Assembly (NCBI GenBank): GCA_012934845.2
Contig: WNNJ02001346.1
Span: 62,001 to 126,000 of the forward strand
Length of the DNA stretch: 64,000 nucleotides
DNA from: Pomphorhynchus laevis
Taxonomy: Eukaryota; Acanthocephala; Palaeacanthocephala; Echinorhynchida; Pomphorhynchidae
Reading direction: 5' to 3'
In this document: piece after piece, positions 22,985 to 31,069 of the stretch
How the letters are laid out: each line of letters opens with the position of its first letter
Numbering within the stretch: the first letter of the stretch is position 1
Position numbers and translations under genes: made by a program
The notes under the pieces: generated by a model
The model's database searches: none
Told to the model about the DNA's origin: nothing
Seen by the model: the letters and a program-made list of their open reading frames with translations, nothing else

Positions 22985-23072
22985 TTTCAAAGGCAACACC
23001 AAATATCAAAGGCAACACCAAATATCAAAGGCAACACCAAATATCAAAGGCAACACCAAACTAGCATCCACC
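22985..23072. repeat. Right terminal inverted repeat with four 19-bp iterons
   Basis: GGCAACACC occurs four times at 19-bp spacing and ends in CTAGCATCCACC, the reverse complement of the left end. The left end has one iteron more. Confidence 0.9.
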
Positions 23073-23080
23073 GAAGTGTG
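23073..23080. repeat. Target-site duplication of the Merlin element, right
   Basis: GAAGTGTG, identical to 21838-21845. Confidence 0.9.
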
Positions 23081-23329
23081 AACACAAATTTCGTACTAAT
23101 ATGGAAGTTTATCTGCATCAACCGAACATATTGCTGGCAGAAGAGTGTATCATAAATATATCAATGCATTAAAGTATAAAAATAGATTGCGTGCAGACTT
23201 ATCATAATCAGATCGGGTGCAGTTTCATTGTGACCAGGTAAGATGAAAAATTTCTAAAATTTTGATATTTACATAAGAGAGAACTAAAATTCTTATCTGT
23301 AAAACAACAATACCCAAATAATAAATGTA

Positions 23330-24035
23330 AATAAACTACATATATTGAATTACTATCAAATTGTTATATTAAAGTTATATTTATATTTTTAAATCACTGG
23401 AAGCTATACACGGAATCGGCAAGTAGCATTTGAATATAAAATGTTGTAAATTGGATTAGTATGATTGGATGAGAAAGAATTTGATTATATTGAATACAAG
23501 TAAATTCCGTGGTATATGTTCAAAATAACGTTTTGAACAAAACGTTGTCATTAAATTTCGCAGAAACGTCTGGTATCCGATTTTAGAGTAAGCACTACTC
23601 TCGCTAACTATAAGTAAGCTTTAAAATTGGTAACCTGCCATTTTGAAAATCTTTTTCTATTCTCAAATAGAATATTTATAAATTATTCTCACCTGAAAAG
23701 TAAATTTAGCAATTTGGTTTTTATCGATATAAGCAAGCAGACCACGTAGGATGAAAATTTTCTAAAATTTTGATATTTACATAAGAGAGGATCTAACGAA
23801 CTTACCGATAAAATAACAAAACAAAAAGAAATAGTAAAATAGGCTTTAAAGTTTATAGATACAAAATATACATGTCGCAAACAGAAAAACTGATAGGGAT
23901 CGTCTTATCACACCAATTTGATTATTAAATAGTGTATTGGAAGTATTTTAACAAACTAATTTGATACACAGGAGAATGCTTAGAGCTTATGGTTGGCCAT
24001 GTATTATAAAGAGATTGTGCGTCAAAATAGAAAAG
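23330..24035 (+). mobile_element. PLE copy E: 5' part only
   Basis: This matches copies A and B from TTATATTTATATTTTTAAAT to AAGAGATTGTGCGTCAAAA (equivalent to about 9030-9670) and then diverges. It includes the six-times repeated motif GCAAGCAGACCACGTAGG. It contains no part of the RT. A further partial copy of the motif lies just upstream at 23230-23283. Confidence 0.8.
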
Positions 24036-24413
24036 TTTTAGAAAAATATGCTACTGAAAAAATGTAAGAATTAAAGTAAAAAAAGCTATTGAAGAGTACA
24101 TTATTAGTATATGTAGAAAATTGGCTCGATGATTGCTTCATCCAGTTATGAAAAAAGAAACTTACGGCAATGGGCACATCCTAATTTTTCTTGGAATGCT
24201 GCGAGGCTAGCGGTGTAATCAAAACTTGTTTAATTTGTTCATTTTTGTTGTATTTTTACTCGAGTTTGCGTTCAATTATTAAATAACAAGTGAGTTAACT
24301 ATAATATAAGCGTGAAAAATAAAATCAATTCTATAAATATCCCAAACTCTAATTTTATATTCAAAATGTGGGTAAAATAATCAAAATTAAGAAATAATGC
24401 AAGCTGATAGCCA

Positions 24414-24678
24414 AGTAAATTTTTACACTGTAACATAAATGTTTAATAATTTTTTATTTGAGAACAAATCAAAGCAAGAATAAAAGTAAATTTTTACACT
24501 GTAAGATAAATGTTTAATAATTTTTTATTTGAGAACAAATCAAAGCAAGAATAAAAGTAAATTTTTACACTGTAACATAAATGTTTAATAATTTTTTATT
24601 TGAGAACAAATCAAAGCAAGAATAAAAGTAAATTTTTACACTGTAACATAAATTTTAATAATTTTTTATTTGAGAACA
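24414..24678. repeat. 71-bp tandem repeat, about 3.7 copies
   Basis: Units beginning GTAAATTTTTACACTGTAA start at 24415, 24486, 24557 and 24628, an exact 71-bp period. Sequence differences between units are very few, so the array is young. No coding content. The flanks (24036-24413 and 24679-25090) are AT-rich and show no gene. Confidence 0.92.
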
Positions 24679-25099
24679 AACTTTGCAAATTAAAATTAAA
24701 ATAAAAAGCACTTACACAATTAAAATGCGAAATTATTTTTTAACAGTCAGAATGTGACTGTTAGGAAACTGTGAACTGTAATCTTAGTTTTTATAAGTAA
24801 GAATTGATTAAGACATTAAATTGTACATCCGGTTTAATAAATTGAATTTTATATTCTTCACGCCTATTGCGCTCTTCTGCTTATCCAGCCAATTCTGGGA
24901 AGCGTATTTTACCTCTTAGTATAGCCAGGTTTACATAATGGACTTTAGAAATTAAAATTACTTCAGAAAATTTAATTAACAGAAGTTGGCGAAATATCAA
25001 AAATAATTTCAAACTTAGATAGATCCTACTTAGACAGAGTCTAGCAATCATATTCCACACAGACTTCACTCTATTTTGGAATCCATTGTCAGAAAAAGA

Positions 25100-25260
25100 G
25101 TGCCTTTAAAACACCAGTGATATATCGTCGATATAGATAGCACCAATTGTGTTCCTATTCATGAGTCCATTCAAGACTTCCCTTGCCGTAATCATGTACA
25201 ACATTGGCGAAAAAGGGTACCCTTGAGGAGGACTCTAGATAACTTATAAAATAAACAATC
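25100..25260 (-). pseudogene. Reverse transcriptase remnant
   Basis: The minus strand reads PPQGYPFSPMLYMI and then AIYIDDISL about 25 residues later. These are RT motifs B-turn (normally G-PQG-P-SP) and C (Y-DD), correctly spaced for a LINE-like or related RT. Flanking sequence (24880-25080 and 25700-25960, minus strand) may be more of the same element but is too decayed to place. Family unknown. Confidence 0.55.
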
Positions 25261-25356
25261 GTCGTTTTCTTCAAAACTTTTGATCTCCAAAATTTCACAC
25301 ATCCGATGCAGAATGTTTAGTGAAACATCGTCTTTTTTCAACGTTTCTATTCCTGT

Positions 25357-25692
25357 TTAGAATGTGAGGTTTTGATAACCTTACATATTTCAAATTGTCA
25401 AAAGATCAAGAAGAGTCAATTATTTTTTTGTTCACAAATTTCCAGATTAACTTCCGTTATGTTTCTTCCAGATTTTGTTTTGCTATATATGGTTGTTGTA
25501 ACGTGTGTAATGACGTTTCCTGATGATGACCGCAGTAGTGGTTGAAAATTTGTGAACAAAAAAACTAATTGACTCTTCTTGATCTTTTGACAATTTTAAA
25601 TGGAGTCTGCTTACACAATATTTGAAATTTGAAATTTTTTAGTTGAATTGCTGTGTCTAAACTTGATTGGTTATCAGAACCTCACATTCCGT
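25357..25692. repeat. Foldback element with nested inverted repeats
   Basis: Inner arms of about 49 bp (25396-25445 and 25548-25596) are almost perfect complements: TTGTCAAAAGATCAAGAAG against CTTCTTGATCTTTTGACAA. Outer arms GAATGTGAGGTTTTGATAACC (from 25357) and GGTTATCAGAACCTCACATTC (to 25690) are also complementary. The right arm has about 70 extra bases between inner and outer parts. Non-coding, MITE-like. No transposase is present. Confidence 0.78.
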
Positions 25693-25968
25693 GTATCCTT
25701 GTTAAGAAAACCCTGTAAGGTCGGGCTGCTTTCATAGTTCCCCTACCACTACACAAACCCTGAACGTGGTTAAAATTCGTAGTGGCGAGCCAGGTATTTT
25801 GATGGCTTTCTAATAAACCATCAACATATTATTGTATATAATGATAATCTTGTATCTTAAGCCGATGATACGCATTGACACCACGAAAGAAATAGAATCT
25901 TTCCGAATGCAATATTTTCAGGGGTGTTTGCGATAAGGCTAGCAGTTTAGCAGCGATTTACCCTCAAA

Positions 25969-26004
25969 ATTCCTCGTTGATCAATTTGTTGATCAACGAG
26001 GAAT
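25969..26004. repeat. Perfect 16-bp hairpin
   Basis: ATTCCTCGTTGATCAA, loop TTTG, then its exact complement. Surrounding sequence to 28590 is AT-rich with no gene I can support. An end-like sequence (CAGTAGACTCCCGCTATTC) at about 27878 resembles a pogo/Tigger terminus but has no partner. Confidence 0.8.
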
Positions 26005-26659
26005 GCCAAGATACCAATCGGTGACGTATTATGCGTGATCAAACAAACATCCAAAAGATTTTTAGTGTAATATCCTTTTCTGATATGTCAATATGACGAA
26101 GAGTAACTTCAATCTCGTTTGAAAGTGCATAGCCTCTTAGTAAATCATTCCATTTAATAGATGCTTTCTTTTCATTTGTTTGATTACAATCTCAAATGCC
26201 TTTGAAACGATCCATTTGGAAGCTACTGCTCTCTAAAACCGAAAGGTGATTTTCCTTATGGTTAACCACCATTCTTTTGAGAAAGTCTTGTAGGGCAGAA
26301 GCTTCCTTGCATCACGCTTCAACGATTTATCATCAATTTGATCTTGGAGTCAGTACATGAAAAAAATTCTGACAGGACGGATTATAATGAGCTCTTTATT
26401 CCCAGAGTAGTCTTCCATGTACAAGGCCTTTGGATTGTATTTTGGCAATGACGGTCATTTTGGTCAGCAAATGACATTCTTAAAAATACCCGTGGCTGGA
26501 AAGAATAATCAGTTACTGTTGATTCTGTTACTTTTAACAAATTCTTTTTGAATGTTTCCTTTATTGCATAGCTTTTAAAGGTTATTTTGACAAAGCCATC
26601 TTTCCGAATGTACCGCTCAAAGATTCCCTCTCGAGAAAATTATATTCGACGGTGCTCCT

Positions 26660-28380
26660 TATAATCTTCTAAAAGATAATTTCACCTTCTTTGTCCACTT
26701 TATTTTCAGCGAAAATGCATCCTGTCTTATTGGCAGAATCATCTTTTTTGCTATGTAAATTCCTTCTCCGTCTTATTAATAAATGTATTAGTAGGTACAT
26801 GTGATGGGCATCTTTTAATGTTTTGTGTTTCACTAGACATGTGAAATTAAAGCAGAAACAAAACAAAAATACAAATAAAACAAAAAGAAATAAAAAATAA
26901 ATAGATACGCACACAAAAGATATACGCAATAAAAACGTAAAAAACAAAAAGCAATAAAAAACACTTACCCTATCGCCTGAAGCAGGACAATTAGGCTATG
27001 TATCTATTTGAACTACAGTTCAAATAGATTTCTGGAGATAGTGGATACTACCTGCGAAAAATACAATGAACATAAATTGTCAAAATGGAAATGCCCGAAT
27101 TTTCGCAAGTAAATAGTATTTGTGAAAGAAGGTATTTGTCAATAGCGTAACAAGTGATCGTCGACAGCGAGAAAACGTGATTGATAACTGTGAATGAAAA
27201 ACATTTTAGAGCACAAAATAAGTGTCGGCAATGTTTATTGAACAAACACAGCGACAAATGCAATGTGGTAAGAAACAACCGACCGTAAAATGCGGTAGCT
27301 AACAAAATGATTTGCTGAAATAATTATTTAAATTTCGTGAAAACAAAAGTATTTTGTAATTAAAAAATAAATTATATAAATGTTCACAGCTATAACAATT
27401 GACTTTATAAAATAGATACGTATTTGATCAGAAAGATAGTTGTAAAAAATAAAAATTATTATAAAAAATAAATAATGATCATATAATCAGATTAAAGTAT
27501 TAACTTAAATCTAATTTTATACTTAATATAATTATATAATATAATTAAATCCTTGTGAACCCTCTATATGCTGTATATTCAATTGTAGGTTACCAGCAAT
27601 TATACTCTCAAATGATATTAATGAAAATTTGGTTTTAAGTTCAACTAGAAAATTGTACAACGACAAGTCTCATTACAAATTAAATCACATAATCGGAAGT
27701 AGATCATCGCTGTACAACAGACGTAAATCCGCACTGAGGATCGCCTGTTGACTTATGCACCGAAGTTAATAGGCCAACTTATGTGGATTTGATGGAACAT
27801 ACATTGGGAATTGGTTTACACACTATTTTGATATTATGAGATCCATTTGAGGGAACCAAATGGACCTAGGAGTTTACACAGTAGACTCCCGCTATTCAAA
27901 AAAGTTATGTTCCTTCCACTTCCGCGAATTCCGAAAATCGATGACCGATTGGTGCAGTATGTATTTACACTATATCGTCTCTTTTTTCTAAATTTTTAGT
28001 TTATAAAATTAAAAATTTATTTAATTTTCGGTAATTCTACAAAGTTAATCAACAAAATGAAAAGAAAACAACAAAATCCGCAAGTATGTGGAGCCGAGAC
28101 CGATAAAACTAAATGGATAAAGGTATACTATACGCATATTCTACTCGACTACATGTTAGTACTGCAACATGAACATTAATTATAAAAATTCATTAATTTA
28201 AACTAATAAAATCAACATACCATAATATAACTAAAAACTTAAATAAATAATTAATTTTGATTCCTCTTTTAAACCTCCATATTTGGACAACAATAATCCA
28301 AAATAATATATAACTAAATATTTATAATTATGAAACAATTGTTGCACCTTTCCCATTATGCGTAATTTTGCTTTTTAAAA
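26660..28380. other. AT-rich stretch without recognisable gene
   Basis: Short open frames only, none with a recognisable motif. A small hairpin near 26999-27030 (CTATTTGAACTACAGTTCAAATAG) and homopolymer-rich segments are the only structure seen. Confidence 0.5.
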
Positions 28381-28388
28381 GAAAAAAA

Positions 28389-28535
28389 ATGAAAGGAGTA
28401 AAAATGTCAGAAATGGGAAAAATAGACACGAAATAGGACAAGAAGGATAGAATAAGGCAAATGTGAGCTGAAGAGGATAAGAGGTGTATCACGAGAATGG
28501 GAAATGTTGCAAAAGAGCACAATGATTGTCGAAAT
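28389..28535. repeat. Diverged direct repeat, first copy
   Basis: This matches 29220-29400. Shared blocks include AGAATAAGGCAAATRTGAG and GGGAAATGTTGCAAAAGAG followed by CACAATGATTGTCG. The copies differ by many small changes and flank the LINE fragment at 28593. Non-coding. Confidence 0.7.
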
Positions 28536-28592
28536 TATTTCAAATTATTAATTTATTAAATTAATATCAACTATTAAATTATTAATTCTCTA

Positions 28593-28785
28593 GAGGACGT
28601 CCCACAGAGCAAAGACTAAGTTTTCTGAATCTCCTAATATCTAGATTTCCAAACATGGTACGCATCGATTGGATTCTCAGGTTGTGGTTCAGCCAGAAGG
28701 CGGCGCGTTGGTGTATGCTGGTAGGATCAGATCCCACTCGTGTATGCTGGTGGGACTTGATCCCACTCCGACATTATAGAAGATG
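28593..28785 (+). mobile_element. LINE fragment L5: extreme 3' end of ORF2
   Basis: The plus strand translates to RGRPTEQRLSFLNLLISRF, then MVRIDWIL, matching the C terminus of ORF2 in L4 (RGRPPEQRLRFLKLLVSR). It is a 5'-truncated copy of about 190 bp. It contains a 29-bp tandem duplication (28711-28739 and 28740-28769, GTGTATGCTGGTRGGAYYWG). Confidence 0.8.
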
Positions 28786-29143
28786 AACATCAAAGTGAGT
28801 TATAGATTAAACACTATATTTATGTTTTTCTGTTCTTTTAATTCTTGTACATTTCTTATTGGGTGCATGTTTTGTATATATGCTTTAATATTTTTAAAAT
28901 AAAAATATTTATTTTAAAGTGTTTATTATTTTTAATTAAAAATTAACATTTCTACATCAAAACTGAACAGAAACACTGAATTGATGTTTTTCAATTTTTT
29001 TACTAAAATAATTTATCCAGCAAATAATTAATTACTTTTAATTATTAATTAAAATAATTACTAATTAAAATTTATAATTAATTGGAATTATTTTATTACC
29101 TTAATTAATTTATTATTTTGCTAATTCCATTTGTACAGAAATC

Positions 29144-29194
29144 ATATATGCAGCTCAATGCTGTTTTATATATCCAGCATTGAGCTGCATATAT
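29144..29194. repeat. Perfect 20-bp hairpin
   Basis: ATATATGCAGCTCAATGCTG at 29144-29163 and its exact complement at 29175-29194, with an 11-nt loop. It is the longest perfect hairpin in unique sequence here. Confidence 0.85.
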
Positions 29195-29219
29195 ATACTT
29201 TACTTTTAAAATGAAGGAA

Positions 29220-29400
29220 AGAGGTGCAAAAAGGTTAAAAGAAAGAACGAAAAGATAAAAATGGCATAAATGGGAAAACGAGGTTCAAAAAAGGACAAGA
29301 GGTATAGAATAAGGCAAATATGAGCAGAAGATGATAAGGATTGTAGAAGGGGAATGGGAAATGTTGCAAAAGAGCACAATGATTGTCGACGATGGTAATG
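29220..29400. repeat. Diverged direct repeat, second copy
   Basis: Partner of 28389-28535. The interval 29401-30228 is AT-rich with no gene seen. Confidence 0.7.
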
Positions 29401-30228
29401 ATTGTTAAGGAGGATTGTAAAGGATGGCAAATTTCAATGATATTAGGAGAATAACAGTGAGGAAGGAAATAAGATAGAAGGGTAAATGGCTACAGGAAAA
29501 AGGTGAAAGCGGAGGCATGCTAGTTGTTTATTATTTTAGCGTTTAAATGCTCAATAAAAGATTTTAGAGTGTTGTTTCAAAAATGTAATTTTAGAATTAT
29601 TCAATTTAAATTATTTTTCAATTTTTAATCACGATACTTTACACTATTACAATAATAAAATGTTCTATGCTTAATCGATTTGAATAAAAATTTGGATTGA
29701 TGTTTTTTCAAAATTGCTGTATTCAAAACTGATGAAACATTGTGGGGTATTAATGCTAAATTTTGGGTTATTTTGAATTAAAATTAAAATTTTTACTAAA
29801 ATTTAAATTTCACTTAAAATTGCTAAAACGTCTCAATATGTGTCTCTGATATTTGTGTCTGGGATACTTGTTATAACAATTGCCTTTAAATAGAACAATT
29901 TAAACATAATTTTTAAACTCAGCAGATGCTATTAAAAGGTAATGAAATAAAAATGAATTTTCAATTTTGTTGATCCAGCTTTAAAGTTCAAAGAAAATTA
30001 GCAGTCAGAAAAGAATAACACAAATATTATCGATTTAAACTATTTGTAAATATAATGTCAATATCGACATGAAACGATCAATAGCTTAGAGGTTAAAAAG
30101 AAAAGCCTTATGAAACGTTGATATTTTTATCACAGGGTATCTTTCTTAAATTTTGACAGATATAAATAGCTAGGAACCTACATTCTTATGGCTTCTACAT
30201 ATTGATAATATATTGCTAGTGTGAGACC

Positions 30229-30281
30229 ATTACAAATATGAATTTCAACGTTTTATCTCTAAATGAAATAAATATACAGTA
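30229..30281. repeat. Left 53-bp flanking direct repeat of the ribozyme element
   Basis: ATTACAAATATGAATTTCAA and on to ACAGT, nearly identical to 31008-31060. Too long for an ordinary target duplication. Confidence 0.85.
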
Positions 30282-30325
30282 ATATATTTGTAATACATAT
30301 AAGCCCGACGAGAAAAAATGACGAT

Positions 30326-30404
30326 TGCCGTTTCGTCATCACAATGACTCGTCAGTACCAGATCCCTCCCACCACTGGATGCAGAGGAGGACTGGCAGAC
30401 GGCA
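30326..30404 (-). ncRNA. Type III hammerhead ribozyme, core intact (copy 1)
   Basis: Read on the minus strand from 30404. Stem III 5' strand is TGCCGT, followed by cleavage base C (triplet GUC, cut after 30398). Stem I hairpin runs from TGCCAG to CTGGTA (6 bp with one G-U, then a longer bulged part). The catalytic core is CTGACGA. Stem II is GTCAT/ATGAC with loop TGTG. GAAA follows, then stem III 3' strand ACGGCA, a perfect match to TGCCGT. All invariant bases of the consensus CUGANGA...GAAA...UH are present. It should self-cleave when transcribed. Found by motif and pairing, not by a covariance search. Confidence 0.9.
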
Positions 30405-30599
30405 CACGAGTCATGTGTGCGGATTGGTCTCACTCTCTTTTGAGATTAATTATTTAAGTTAGCCGATAAAAAAGATACCTGCGCTGGCATTTGCCAGTGC
30501 TTTTGCTAATGATCCTATTTGGTGAAGCAGTAGTGCTGATTTAGCACTCAATGTGAAGTTACCATAAATCTTTCTGGTACTTCATATACATGACTCGTG

Positions 30600-30678
30600 T
30601 GCCGTCTGCCAGTCCTCCTCTGCATCCAGTTGTGGGAGGGATATGGCACTGATGAGTCATTGTGATGACGAAACGGTA
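30600..30678 (+). ncRNA. Type III hammerhead ribozyme, core intact (copy 2)
   Basis: Stem III TGCCGT pairs with ACGGTA (one G-U). The cleavage triplet is GUC, with the cut expected after 30606. Stem I TGCCA pairs with TGGCA at the core end. The core is CTGATGA, stem II GTCAT/ATGAC with loop TGTG, then GAAA. Compared with copy 1, stem I changes TGCC/GGTA to TGCC/GGCA, replacing G-U by G-C, and the stem is kept. Confidence 0.92.
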
Positions 30679-30844
30679 CTTGCTACTGTTATTGTCGTTC
30701 TTCTGTGTCAGGAAAAAAGAGACCTGCGCTGGCATTTGCCTGTGCATTCGCTAATGACCCTATTTGGTGAAGCAGTAGTGCTGATTTAGCACTCAATGTG
30801 AAGTTACCAGAAATCTTTCTGGTACTTCATATACATGACTCGTG

Positions 30845-30923
30845 TGCCGTCTGCCAGTCCTCTTCTGTATCCAACAGTGGGAAGGATCTGGCACTTATGA
30901 GTCATTGTGATGATGAAACGGTA
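30845..30923 (+). ncRNA. Hammerhead ribozyme copy 3, core mutated
   Basis: Same 79-nt layout, exactly 245 nt downstream of copy 2. The core reads CTTATGA instead of CTGATGA, so invariant G5 is lost. Stem II reads GTCAT/ATGAT with one pair weakened to G-U. GUC, GAAA and stem III (TGCCGT/ACGGTA) are kept. It is probably catalytically dead. Confidence 0.88.
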
Positions 30924-31007
30924 CTTGCTACTGTTATCGTCGTTCTTCCGCGTCTGGCTTCAATGATAACATCGTATTTCACGCGGAATGGTCTCATTCT
31001 CTTTTAA

Positions 31008-31060
31008 GACATTACAAATATGAATTTCAACGTTTTATCTCTAAATGAAATAAATATACA
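31008..31060. repeat. Right 53-bp flanking direct repeat of the ribozyme element
   Basis: Near-identical partner of 30229-30281. The block just before it (GCGGAATGGTCTCATTCTC, 30981 on) also matches 30419-30437, so the duplicated segment may be longer than 53 bp. Confidence 0.85.
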
Positions 31061-31069
31061 GTTAAATTT

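Larger units (their letters stand above)
21846..23072 (-). mobile_element. Merlin DNA transposon, 1227 bp, complete
   Basis: Both ends are visible. The left end begins GGTGGATGCTAGTTTGGTG, the right end is its exact reverse complement, and both are flanked by the 8-bp duplication GAAGTGTG. One open frame fills the centre. The terminal inverted repeats are built from a 19-bp unit (GGTGTTGCCTTTGATATTT) repeated five times on the left and four on the right. Exact duplications, matched ends and an unbroken transposase point to a recent, possibly still mobile insertion. It sits in PLE-derived sequence. Confidence 0.93.
30229..31060. mobile_element. Hammerhead-ribozyme repeat element (retrozyme-like)
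   Basis: A composite of three copies of a 79-nt hammerhead unit, the first on the minus strand and the next two on the plus strand, with the two plus copies exactly 245 nt apart. Shared flank blocks are ACCTGCGCTGGCATTTGCC and GTGAAGTTACCAGAAATC (a further hairpin with TTTCTGGTACTTCA). The whole is bounded by 53-bp direct repeats (30229-30281 and 31008-31060). It encodes no protein. Tandem hammerhead monomers of a few hundred bases are the form of non-autonomous retrozymes, which yield small circular RNAs. That these do so is inference. Confidence 0.75.

Noticed and set aside
25505-25560. CTGATGATGACC...GGTTGAAAA as a hammerhead
   Set aside because: Stem II is broken near the core and no stem I or cleavage triplet was found; it is the loop of a foldback.
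26669-26947. 92-residue hydrophobic frame on the minus strand
   Set aside because: Composition is Phe/Leu/Val runs from A/T-rich sequence, no start context, no homology recognised.
27877-27965. pogo/Tigger-type terminus (CAGTAGACTCCCGCTATTC)
   Set aside because: No matching inverted end and no transposase nearby; could be chance or a solitary end.
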